Shown here piece by piece: positions 37,704 to 46,400 of a stretch of DNA of 51,673 nucleotides. The position numbers were made by a program, and so were the translations under genes. Numbering within the stretch: the first letter of the stretch is position 1; each line of letters begins with the position of its first letter. Location of the stretch: positions 1 to 51,673 of the forward strand of contig JAACJQ010000422.1 of assembly GCA_016879935.1 (NCBI GenBank). The letters are read 5' to 3'. This DNA is from Archangiaceae bacterium. GTDB taxonomy: Bacteria; Myxococcota; Myxococcia; Myxococcales; Myxococcaceae. Below the pieces are notes generated by a model that was given only the letters and a program-made list of their open reading frames with translations, made no database searches and was not told where the DNA came from.

Positions 37704-37828
37704 CGCGGCTCGCGGAGCAGGGCGCGAAGTTCGGAGATGGCCTCGCGGGCGTTCCTGACCTTGCCCTGCTCGACCTGCTTCGTTCCCAGCTCGAAAATCT
37801 CGAGAAGCGCGACGGTCTCGGCGTTCAC
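37700..37828 (-). CDS. 42-residue small protein in the dioxygenase operon
   Basis: A GTG-started frame encodes 42 residues forming one amphipathic, charged helix-like sequence (VALLEIFELGTKQVEQGKVR, then NAREAISELRALLREPR). AGGA seven bases upstream overlaps the stop region of the dioxygenase gene nine bases away, and the stop overlaps the next start by GTGA. These couplings on both sides support translation. No family is recognised; a small regulatory or coiled-coil partner is possible. Confidence 0.6.
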   Translation of the reverse strand: MNAETVALLEIFELGTKQVEQGKVRNAREAISELRALLREPR

Positions 37829-37837
37829 GCAGCCATC

Positions 37838-38791
37838 CTACTTGATGAGACCGATCTCACGCAGGCGCTGACGGAGGAAGTCGTCGGCGGTGATGTCGGG
37901 GTACTTGCGCGGGTTCTCGGGCGTGACGCACGCGTCGAGAATGCGCAGTGAACACTCGGGAAACGGGTGCACGAAGAACGGCATCGAGTAGCGCACCACG
38001 TCTTCGGCCGCGCTCTTCGGGTTCACCACGCGGTGGGTCGTCGACGGAATCACCTCGTTCGTCACGCGCGAGAGCATGTCTCCCGAGTCGACGACGATCT
38101 GGCCCTTCACCGAGTCGACGGCGAGCCATTCCTTCTGGCGCGTGAAGAGCTCGAGGCCCGACGAGGTCGATTCGCAGAGCAGGGTGATGAGGTTGATGTC
38201 TTCGTGCTCGGCCGCGCGCACGCCGCCGGGAATGAACATGTCCTTCAGCGGCGGGTAGTGAATGATTCGCAGCACCGAGTTGCCGTCGGTCGCCATGTCC
38301 GAGAACGTGGTGCGCGGCAGCTTGAAGAACTCGGCGAGGGCCTGGAGCATCACCGACGCCGCGGCGTCGAGCGCGCCGAAGAGCTGCAGCGTGTTCTGCT
38401 TGAACGTCGCCAGCTCGCCCGGCCACACGTTCTCGCCGTAGATCGACTTCTTCGCATTGCTGGGCGGAAGGTCGCGGCCGACGTGCCAGAACTCCTTGAG
38501 GTCGCCGACCTTACGGTTCTTCGCGTGCTCCTGGCCGAAGGGCGTGTACCCGCGCTGCCCGCCGCCGCCCGGAATGACGTACTTCTGCTTGACGTCTTTG
38601 GGCAGGGCGAAGAGGCGCTCGGCGTCGGCGTAGGTGCGGCGAATGAGCTCGTCGTCGACGCCGTGGTTGACGATCGACACGAAGCCGAACTCGGTGAGGC
38701 CTTCACCCCAGGCCTGAATGAAACGTTCACGCTCGGCGGGGGTTCCTCGCGTGTAGTGCGACAGATCGAGAACGGAGATGCGCTTGGTCAC
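37838..38791 (-). CDS. 2-oxoglutarate/Fe(II) oxygenase, isopenicillin-N-synthase-like family
   Basis: The product is 317 residues with a GTG start. The N-terminal DIOX_N region (AWGEGLTEFGFVSIVNHGVD) is followed by the Fe-binding facial triad: His196 and Asp198 in EHEDINLITLL and His253 in STTHRVVNP. Arg267 in RYSMPFF is positioned to bind 2-oxoglutarate. The G-x-R-G-Y-T-P segment (GGGGQRGYTPFGQEHA) is typical of bacterial and plant members of unknown substrate. True isopenicillin N synthase also has an R-x-S motif, but no peptide-antibiotic genes are nearby, so that reaction is unlikely. It leads an operon with a 42-residue protein and a barrel-like protein. Confidence 0.9.
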   Translation of the reverse strand: MTKRISVLDLSHYTRGTPAERERFIQAWGEGLTEFGFVSIVNHGVDDELIRRTYADAERLFALPKDVKQKYVIPGGGGQRGYTPFGQEHAKNRKVGDLKEFWHVGRDLPPSNAKKSIYGENVWPGELATFKQNTLQLFGALDAAASVMLQALAEFFKLPRTTFSDMATDGNSVLRIIHYPPLKDMFIPGGVRAAEHEDINLITLLCESTSSGLELFTRQKEWLAVDSVKGQIVVDSGDMLSRVTNEVIPSTTHRVVNPKSAAEDVVRYSMPFFVHPFPECSLRILDACVTPENPRKYPDITADDFLRQRLREIGLIK

Positions 38792-38853
38792 GACGCTGTT
38801 CTACCGCGCCTCGCGCGACGCACCAGAGAACGGCCCGGTATAGTGGTGCACCC

Positions 38854-39699
38854 GTGAACCCCCTCTCTCTGGAGTCCGTCGCGACGCTCGAGGTGTCGGC
38901 TGCGAGCGGCTGCGTCGTGAAGGACGGCCGTGTCTACGTGGTGGCCGACGACGACCCGCACCTGTGGGGCTTCTCCATCGAAGGCGCGCGGGTCGAACGC
39001 CTGCGGCTGCTCCACGGAGCGCTGCCCACCGACGCGAAGGCCCGCAAGGCCGTGAAGCCCGACTTCGAAGCGCTCGCCGCGTTGCCCGATGGGTCGCTGT
39101 TCGCGCTCGGCTCCGGTTCGACGGCCCGACGCCGAAGGGCCGCGCTGGTGAAGAACGGCCACGCCACCGTCATCGATTGCACGCCGCTCTTCGTGGTGCT
39201 CGAGCAGCAGTTCGACGCGCTCAACCTCGAGGCCGCGGTCGTGGTCGGAGATCAGCTCGTGCTGGGGCAACGCGGCAACGGGCCCAACTCACAGAACGCG
39301 CTCATTCGGCTCGGGCTGCACGAGGTGTTGATGGGCTTTTCGGCAGGAGAGCTTCCCTCGGTCGCCATCGAGGGCATCGACCCGCTCGAGCTCGGCAGCC
39401 TCGAAGGCGTGCCGTTGTCGCTGACCGATCTGACGCTCTCGCTGGACGGGCGCGTGTGTTTCTCCGCTGCGGCCGAAGACACCGATGATCCCTACGTCGA
39501 CGGGGAATGCACCGGCTCGGTCGTCGGCGAGCTCTCGGGCAATCGGGTCATCTGGCAGACGCCCATCGAGCAGGTGGTGAAGATCGAAGGCCTCGCGCAG
39601 TACGACGCGAACCGTTGGGTGATGGTGGCCGACGCCGACGATCCCTCCGTGCTGGCGAAGCTGCTGGTCGCTCCTGCGAAAGCGATGGCGCGTCGATGA
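38854..39699 (+). CDS. DUF6929-like beta-propeller-type protein
   Basis: The product is 281 residues with a GTG start and no signal peptide, so cytoplasmic. Repeating strand patterns suggest a propeller: GCVVKDGRVYVVADDDPHLW, FEALAALPDGSLFALGSGST, LNLEAAVVVGDQLVLGQRGN and LSLTDLTLSLDGRVCFSAAA. The ALPDGSLFALGSGS and LGQRGNG segments fit the DUF6929 family as I remember it, which is a tentative assignment. TATAGT at 38839-38844 could be a -10 element, but no -35 element was found. It overlaps the flavoprotein gene by four bases (ATGA). Confidence 0.65.
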   Translation: MNPLSLESVATLEVSAASGCVVKDGRVYVVADDDPHLWGFSIEGARVERLRLLHGALPTDAKARKAVKPDFEALAALPDGSLFALGSGSTARRRRAALVKNGHATVIDCTPLFVVLEQQFDALNLEAAVVVGDQLVLGQRGNGPNSQNALIRLGLHEVLMGFSAGELPSVAIEGIDPLELGSLEGVPLSLTDLTLSLDGRVCFSAAAEDTDDPYVDGECTGSVVGELSGNRVIWQTPIEQVVKIEGLAQYDANRWVMVADADDPSVLAKLLVAPAKAMARR

Positions 39700-41267
39700 C
39701 GGCCCGTCACGTGTGGGGCTGGGGGCTCGCCGAGCAGGCGCTCGCGCTCGACGACGTTCGCCCACGGGTCGAGCCGTTCTTCGGTGAAGCGGCCGAGCTC
39801 ACCGGAGCGTCCCCTCGTCTTCCGACGCCGCGTGTGCCCGTCCCGGAGGCGTTGAAGGCCTTCGCCTCGGCCTCCGATGAAGCACGCGTCGGTCACGCGA
39901 TGGGCAAGGCGTACCCCGAGCGGGTGCGCGGCTTTCGCGGAGACTTCTCCAGCGCGCCCGATCTCGTCGCCACGCCTGCGAACGAAGCCGAGCTGCTCGC
40001 GACGTTCGAGGCTGCGGCGAAGCTGAAGCTCTCCGTGACGCCCTTCGGTGGTGGCTCCAGTGTGGTCGGTGGCGTGGAGCCGAAGCTCGGGCCCGGCAGC
40101 AACGGCACGGTGAGCCTCGATCTCTCGAAGTTCGATCGCGTGCTCGAGGTCGATTCTGTTTCACGGTTGGCGCGCGTGGAGGCGGGCGTGTTCGGCCCGG
40201 CGCTCGAACGCCAGCTCGCCGAGCACGGCCTCACGCTCCGTCATTTCCCTCAGTCGTTCGAGTTCTCGACGCTCGGCGGGTGGATCGCCACACGCGCAGG
40301 TGGCCACTTCGCGACGGGCCCGACGCACATCGACGACCTCGTGCACTCGGTGCGAATGCTCGCGCCCCGTGGCGTCATCTCGACGAAGTCGTTCCCCGCC
40401 TCGGGAGCCGCCGTCGACCCCAATCGGCTCGTCATCGGCAGTGAAGGCGTGCTCGGCGTCATCACCGAAGCGTGGATGCGTGTTCGCCCACGCCCGGCCT
40501 TCCGCGCCTCGGCGAGCGTGCAGTTCTCGGAGTACCCGGCCGCCGTCGCGTGTGTGCGCGAACTCAGCCAATCGGGGCTCTCACCGGCGAACTGCCGGTT
40601 GCTCGACCCGATGGAGGCGATGGTGAACGGCGTCGTCTTCGACGGCTCGTCGGTGCTGGTGCTCGGCTTCGAGTCGGCGTCACACTCGATGAAGTCAGCC
40701 ATCGACGAAGCGCTGCGCATCACCGCCCGGCATCATGGCCGCTGCGAGGCGGGCGCCCAACTGCGGGAAGGCGCCTCGGAGCGTGCGAACGACGCCGGTG
40801 AGGCGTGGCGGCGCTCGTTCCTGCAGGGCCCCTATCTGCAAGACGCGCTCATTCGGCTCGGGCTCGTCGCCGACACCTTCGAGACCGCGTGCACCTGGAG
40901 CCGGTTCGACGCCCTCTATGCCGGCGTGACGGGCGCGATGAACGAAGCGCTCCAGAAGCAGTGTGGCGGTGGCGTCGTCTCGTGCCGCTTCACGCACGTG
41001 TACCCCGACGGGCCCGCGCCGTACTTCACCTTCATCGGCAAAGGCCGCGAGGGCGCCGAGCTCGAGCAGTGGCAGGCGCTCAAGCGCGCGGCGAGCGACG
41101 CCGTGACGGCCCACGGTGGAACCATCACGCATCACCACGCGGTCGGTCGAACGCACCGGCCCTGGTACGAGCGCGAAGTGCCGGCTCCGTTTCTCGACGT
41201 GCTGCGCGCGGCGAAGAAGACCCTCGACCCCGACGCGTTGCTCAACCCAGGCGTGCTCTTCGACTGA
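39696..41267 (+). CDS. FAD-linked oxidase, alkyldihydroxyacetonephosphate synthase-like
   Basis: The product is 523 residues. N-terminal region: VRGFRGDFSSAPDLVATPAN. The PCMH-type FAD domain shows VTPFGGGSSVVGGVEP and later SFEFSTLGGWIATRAGGHFA, HIDDLVHSVRML and VIGSEGVLGVITEAWMRV. The C-terminal domain carries ITHHHAVGRTHRPW around residues 475-489, matching the His-rich loop of alkyl-DHAP synthases, and CRLLDPMEAM, CRFTHVYPDGPAPYFTF. In known AGPS enzymes this chemistry swaps the acyl chain of acyl-DHAP for a fatty alcohol, the first ether-lipid step; D-lactate/glycolate oxidases are the main alternative. Ether lipids are documented in Myxococcus, which fits. Confidence 0.82.
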   Translation: MTARHVWGWGLAEQALALDDVRPRVEPFFGEAAELTGASPRLPTPRVPVPEALKAFASASDEARVGHAMGKAYPERVRGFRGDFSSAPDLVATPANEAELLATFEAAAKLKLSVTPFGGGSSVVGGVEPKLGPGSNGTVSLDLSKFDRVLEVDSVSRLARVEAGVFGPALERQLAEHGLTLRHFPQSFEFSTLGGWIATRAGGHFATGPTHIDDLVHSVRMLAPRGVISTKSFPASGAAVDPNRLVIGSEGVLGVITEAWMRVRPRPAFRASASVQFSEYPAAVACVRELSQSGLSPANCRLLDPMEAMVNGVVFDGSSVLVLGFESASHSMKSAIDEALRITARHHGRCEAGAQLREGASERANDAGEAWRRSFLQGPYLQDALIRLGLVADTFETACTWSRFDALYAGVTGAMNEALQKQCGGGVVSCRFTHVYPDGPAPYFTFIGKGREGAELEQWQALKRAASDAVTAHGGTITHHHAVGRTHRPWYEREVPAPFLDVLRAAKKTLDPDALLNPGVLFD

Positions 41268-42083
41268 TCAGGGGCAGTTGTCGGCGAGCTGGAGGTTGCA
41301 GCAGGTGATGACGTTCGAGGTGCCGCAGCCGGTGCCGTCGCGCAGACCGACCTGCACCTTGCCCGCAGAACAGGCCGAGGTGCCGCCACAGTTGAACGCG
41401 GGCTCTTCGGCGCAGTTCACCGTGGTGAAGCAGAGCCGGCCGCTGCCCGACACGCCGCCCGTCGCGCGGAACTTGCCGCCGTTGGAGATCGACGCGATCT
41501 GCACCGCGTTGGCGACCGTGCTGCCCGTGTAGAAGTTGAACCCGCCGAGGCCCAGCCCGCGCAGGTTCACGAAGTCGGTCTCTCCCACGCCACTCACGCG
41601 GTTCCACGCCACCTGCGTGCCCGAGTTCACGTCGGTCGCGTTGACTCGGAGCGTGCCCGTCGCGTTGATGTTCGCGGCGTTGATGTTTCCGGTCGTGGTG
41701 AGATCGGCGGTGCCGACGGTGCCGACCTTCTGCTGCACCCAGGTGACGAGCTGCTGGAAGTTGCCGTTCACGTCGGAGGCGAGCGCGGGCTCATCGGCGC
41801 AGAAGGTGACGAGCGGCGCGGGCAGCGTCTGGGCACAGGTCCCGGCCGCCATCACGCGCGGCGTCAGCAGGACGAGCGCAATGCCGGCGATGGCTCCCAG
41901 CCAGCGCTTCTTCGACGAGCGCGAGACGTCACGCCGCGCCGCCTCGTACACGGAGCGCCAGGTGACGAGCTCTTCCACCGACATGCCCAGCTCCGCCGAG
42001 AGCTGCTCCAACGGTCGACCAGACGCGAGGGCACGGTTCACTGCCTGAAGGCGTTCGAGCGGGGAGTTTGGGGACATGGGCAT
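41268..42083 (-). CDS. HTH-like N-terminus, membrane helix and exported Cys-containing domain
   Basis: The product is 271 residues (269 from the second ATG). Residues about 20-50 look like a helix-turn-helix (PLEQLSAELGMSVEELVTWR), followed by a basic stretch and one membrane helix (KKRWLGAIAGIALVLL). The exported part has a coiled or beta-helical segment rich in Asn and Thr (TADLTTTGNINAANINATGT), like phage-tail or autotransporter stalks. It ends in a Cys-rich domain (FTTVNCAEEPAFNCGG, GCGTSNVITCCNLQ). It resembles a membrane regulator or pilus/tail-like adhesin; no family recognised. Its stop abuts the convergent AGPS stop within TGATCA. Confidence 0.6.
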   Translation of the reverse strand: MPMSPNSPLERLQAVNRALASGRPLEQLSAELGMSVEELVTWRSVYEAARRDVSRSSKKRWLGAIAGIALVLLTPRVMAAGTCAQTLPAPLVTFCADEPALASDVNGNFQQLVTWVQQKVGTVGTADLTTTGNINAANINATGTLRVNATDVNSGTQVAWNRVSGVGETDFVNLRGLGLGGFNFYTGSTVANAVQIASISNGGKFRATGGVSGSGRLCFTTVNCAEEPAFNCGGTSACSAGKVQVGLRDGTGCGTSNVITCCNLQLADNCP

Positions 42084-42157
42084 GGGCGTGTACCAGCGGT
42101 GATGGCGGGGACGAGGACGTTACTCGTGCCTCCCATGTTCGCGCTGCTCGCCCCCGG

Positions 42158-42187
42158 TTGACGTCGACGCCTCTGGTGCCGTAGGCG
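42158..42187 (+). promoter_or_regulatory. putative sigma70-type promoter for the barrel/zincin operon
   Basis: TTGACG (42158-42163) and TAGGCG (42182-42187) are separated by 18 bases in the 130-160-base divergent gap before the outer-membrane-type gene. The -35 match is good and the -10 match poor. GGGGAGG follows at 42199-42205. Confidence 0.28.
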
Positions 42188-42244
42188 GCCCGTGCTTTTC
42201 GGGGAGGCCCGGTTCTGTCGAACATCAGCCGCATCACCTGCGCC

Positions 42245-43483
42245 GTGCTCTGTGTGCTCTGCCGCGTGGCGGCGGCTCAGGGCCAGCCCGCTGCCCCCTC
42301 TGACGACCCCGTTCCCGCCGAGGCCACCACCGCGACGAGGCCGCTCACGCCCGCTCCTGTCTTCGCGCCCGATGCCGGCACGGGGCCCACCGCCGAGAAG
42401 GATCGGCCGCGTGGCTCGCAAGGCTTCGTGGAAGCGCGCGGCGGCAGCGGTGAGATGCGCTTTGGTGGCTTCGACTTCGGCTTCACCACGTTCTTCTCGT
42501 CGGGCCTCTTCTTCGCGCCCGAGTCGTACACCGCGTCGCTCACCTTCTGGCTCGAGCCTTCGTGGCGGTTCGGCTCGAAGTTCTTCAAGGGCACCTGGTT
42601 CGAGTCGATGTCGGTGGCAGCGCGCTTGCCCATCGAGATCGAGTTCGCCGGCAGCGACCCGCGCTTCCGCGGCACGGCCTACTCGAACGCGTCGTTCTTC
42701 AACGTGCCCGAGGGGCTCGCGGGGCTGGCGCCGCAGGTCGGCGTCGTCGATGGCCCCGCGCGCACGCCCGTCATTCTCGGCGACACCTGGCTGAGCCTCA
42801 TTCAGGGCAAGACCCTCACCATTCCCGTCGTCGACATCTCGCTCGCGAACAGCCTTCGCGTCGCGCTGCCCACCTCGCTCGGCAGCCGCAACACCGGCTT
42901 CATCAGCTCGGTCTCGCTCGGCTTCATCTTCGACAAGGCGCTGGGCCCGGTGCACCTCACCTACGTGTTCCGCCCGTCGAAGTACTTCTACTCGTCGTCG
43001 GCGCCGCCGCGCAGCCAGGGCCCGTCGACCTTCACGCTCAACGGGAAGACCGAAGAGACGTGGGCACCGCAGAGCACTGGCACCGCGAACCCGAACTACG
43101 GCTTCATCAACGGCCTGTCGGCCTCGGTGGAGCTGCCCGCGGGCTTCTCGGCGTCGGCCTCGTACTTCCTCTTCAACATCATGCCGTTCCCCAATGGCGG
43201 CTGCTCCGTCGCGGGCGTGCCCCAGGCCACGTGCGCCGAGCAGCCGAAGTTCGGTGGCTCGCAGTGGCGCAACGATCACTGGTTCCTCGCGTCGGTCGAC
43301 TGGTCGAAGGGCCCGGTGAGTCTGTCGCTCGGCCTCTCGACGTACCGGCCCATCAACCAGCTCGATGGAAAGGTGACACAGCCCTTCCTCGAGGTGAGCC
43401 GCAACAACGCCACCACCCTCTATCTGTCGTTCACGACGAGCGCCGAACAGCTCGTCGACAGCTTCACCCCGGAGAAGAAATGA
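42245..43483 (+). CDS. outer-membrane beta-barrel-like protein
   Basis: The product is 412 residues from a GTG; the true start may lie upstream at CTG 42215, nine bases after GGGGAGG. That start would give a better signal peptide (SNISRITCAVLCVLCRVAAA). After a Pro/Ala/Thr-rich segment the protein shows long amphipathic strands with aromatic girdles: MRFGGFDFGFTTFFSSGLFF, YTASLTFWLEPSWRFGSKFF, VHLTYVFRPSKYFYSS, GFSASASYFLFNIMPF and KGPVSLSLGLSTYRP. It reads as a transport- or secretion-type barrel without a recognised family. GGAGAAG inside its end serves the zincin gene, which it overlaps by four bases (ATGA). Confidence 0.7.
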   Translation: MLCVLCRVAAAQGQPAAPSDDPVPAEATTATRPLTPAPVFAPDAGTGPTAEKDRPRGSQGFVEARGGSGEMRFGGFDFGFTTFFSSGLFFAPESYTASLTFWLEPSWRFGSKFFKGTWFESMSVAARLPIEIEFAGSDPRFRGTAYSNASFFNVPEGLAGLAPQVGVVDGPARTPVILGDTWLSLIQGKTLTIPVVDISLANSLRVALPTSLGSRNTGFISSVSLGFIFDKALGPVHLTYVFRPSKYFYSSSAPPRSQGPSTFTLNGKTEETWAPQSTGTANPNYGFINGLSASVELPAGFSASASYFLFNIMPFPNGGCSVAGVPQATCAEQPKFGGSQWRNDHWFLASVDWSKGPVSLSLGLSTYRPINQLDGKVTQPFLEVSRNNATTLYLSFTTSAEQLVDSFTPEKK

Positions 43484-46400
43484 AGCGCGCGCTCCTCTGT
43501 CTTGCAGCCGTCGTCGTCTCGTGCGGCACGCCCGTGCAGCCCCGCAGCACCGTGCAGCACGACGCCATCGCCAAGAGCGATCTCGAGGGCGTCTGGTACT
43601 TCCGCCAGACCGTCGTCGGCGTTCCGTTCGCCACCGGCTTCACCTTCCCGGGTGAGCAGGGCGAAAACGAGATGGAGAAGATCGTCTGGGACATTCAGGA
43701 GAACACGCTCATCGCGCGGCGCGCGTACGAGTTCGTGCGTGGCTCCGAGAAGGGCCAGGAGCCATTCGCGTCGGGCGCCGATCGCCGCTACCAGGGCGCG
43801 CCCGTGGCCGCGTTCAAGATCACGAGCCACTTCGACGTGATCCGCGAATACAACGCCTCGACCGGCGAGGAGTACGACAAGCTCATCGAGAGCCAGGAGC
43901 GCAAGTGGTTCGAGCGAAAGTTCATTCGCGTCGACTGGTCGAAGAACGAGGTCACCAACTTCAACTTCCTCGCTGACTGGACCTCGCCCGCGATTCAGCC
44001 CATCAAGCAGGATGCGGTGCCGTACTACGTTAGCGACCCGAACGACCCCGACGCGTTCCGCATCGAGCGCACCGGTGAAGAGCAGGCGACCTACCTCGAG
44101 GTGACGCAGAAGATCGTCGCCAGCCCCGAGACGGTCACCTTCGAAGACGGCACCAGCTTTCCCCTCTGCTGGCTCGAGTACTCGACGAGTGATTGCGCCA
44201 GTCAGGAGATTCGGGTGCGCAACGCGTTTCGCCGCGTGCTGCCCAGCGACTACGAGCCGCGCGTCTACGACGACAAAGACATGGAGCGCTTCGGCTACTT
44301 CTCGACCGAGCGCCGCTCGTACAACCGCCAGTACGGTCTGACCGAGACCGGCCGCGAGCGCTTCATCAACCGCCACAACCAGTGGTGGCACTCGTTGTCG
44401 ACGAAGCGGTGCCAGCTCGACGTGCACTGCGGCGACACGTCTCCGGGCGTGCGCTGCGTCACCGAGCTGCCCACCGCGACCGTCGAGAGCGACGGCAAGG
44501 TGACGGGCTTCTGCTCGTTGCCGTACGCGGTGCGCAACCGCGCCGACCCGTCAGACCCGTCGAGCACGGATCTCGGCGCGCGCCCCATCGTCTACTACCT
44601 GAACCAGGGTTTCCCCGAAGACCTCAAGGGCGCCGCGAAAGAGCTCGAGCGCCAGTACGACGTCATCTTCAAGGGCGTCGTCGAGAGCCTGCAGGGCCGG
44701 CCGGCCGTTGGGCAGGCGTTCGTGATGTGCGTGAACAACCCGGTGAAGGAGGGCGACCCGGCGGTGTGCGGCCAGCCCGGCACCACGGTGCGCATCGGCG
44801 ACATTCGTTTCAACATGCTCTACTGGGTCGACGAGCCGGTCTCGGCGGGCCTGCTGGGCTACGGCCCGAACTCGAACGACGCCGAGACCGGTGAGACGGT
44901 CGCCAGCTCGGCCTTCGTCTATGGCGCGCAGATCGACACCTACTCGGCGATGGCCCGCGACATCGTGCGGCTGGTCAACGGCGAGCTGCGGCCCGATCAG
45001 TTCGTCGAAGGCGTGAACGTGAAGGAGTGGCTCGCGGGCCAGCAGTACGGCAGGCGCCGCACCTTTAGTCAGGCCGAGGTCGACGAGATGGCGAGGTCGA
45101 TGGACGTCGCGTGGACGAAGGGCCTGCCGAAGACGCCGCGCATGACGAAGGGCTCGGCGAAGCAGCTCAAGCAGCAGATGGCGACGCGCGCGCAGGCGCT
45201 GGCCGCGACGCAGGTGCTCGGTGGGCAGGCAGGGCAGACGACGCAGCGGCTGATGAAGCTCCGCGGCTCGGACCTCGAGCGCAAGCTGGTGACGCCCGAG
45301 GTGCTCGTCGCCCACCGGCAGGACCCCCGAACTCCGGTGACGAAGGGGCTGCTCGAGCGCATGAGCCCGCTGACCCGCTACACGCCCTCGCAGCACCGCC
45401 TGCAGCAGGCCCAGCGCCGCCGCCTCGGAGCGCACGGTGTCGACCTCGCGGAAGCGACGCTCAACGACGCGGTGCTCGGCTTCGCGCTCGGCCAGAAGGG
45501 CGCCGACCCGCAGGTGGTGTGGAAGCGCATTCGCGAGCAGGTGTTCCTCTCGACGGCGCTGCACGAGGTCGGGCACACGCTCGGCTTGCGCCACAACTTC
45601 GCGGGCTCGTACGACCCGATGAACTACCCGAAGACGTACTGGGATCTGCGCACGGCGAATGGCACGAAGCAGCCGAAGCCGCGCTACCTCGACCCCGAGA
45701 GCGACGCCGAGCTGCAGGGCGTGACGGTGGCCAACGGGCTCAAGGCCGGCATCACCGAGTTCATGCAGTCGTCGATCATGGACTACGGCGCCAACTTCAA
45801 CTCCGACATTCAGGGCCTCGGCCGCTACGACAAGGCCGCGCTCAAGTTCGGCTACGGCAACCTCGTCGAGGTCTTCGAGAACGTGAAGGACGTGTACCTG
45901 CTCGGCGCGGTTCAGGCGGTGAACGCGTACGGTGACGCGCTGCCCTTCCTCGTGAGCTGTGACGGCAACGACTACACGTCGCTGCACTACACGAAGCTGC
46001 CCGACGTGGTGGACATCGACCGTCGCGTCGACGTGCCGTTCTCGCAGATGACCCGCAAGGAGCTCGCGAGCCGCTGCGCGTTCCCCGATCTCGTCGAGGT
46101 CGACTCGCGCGATCGCCCCCTCGTCCCGTACAAGTTCTGCTCCGACGAGTTCGAGTCGGCGTCGACGGGCTGCGAGGCGTTCGATCGTGGCGCCGACGTC
46201 TACGAGGTCGCCGAAGCGAAGATGAACGACTACCGCTCGTACTACCTCTTCGACTCGTTCCGGCGCGATCGCCTGTCGTTCGACCCGTGGGAGTCGGTCG
46301 ACCGCTCGTACTCGCGCTACTTCGGGTCGCTGCAGACGATGATGCAGTTCTACGTGCTCAACCGCGGCGTCTACGCCGAGCTCATTCCCGACGCGCCGAA

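Noticed and set aside
37838-38791. Beta-lactam biosynthesis
   Set aside because: The oxygenase is of the broad 2-oxoglutarate family with no peptide synthetase or other antibiotic genes nearby.
41268-42083. Prophage remnant
   Set aside because: The exported part resembles tail-fibre stalks, but no other phage gene, attachment site or integrase is present.
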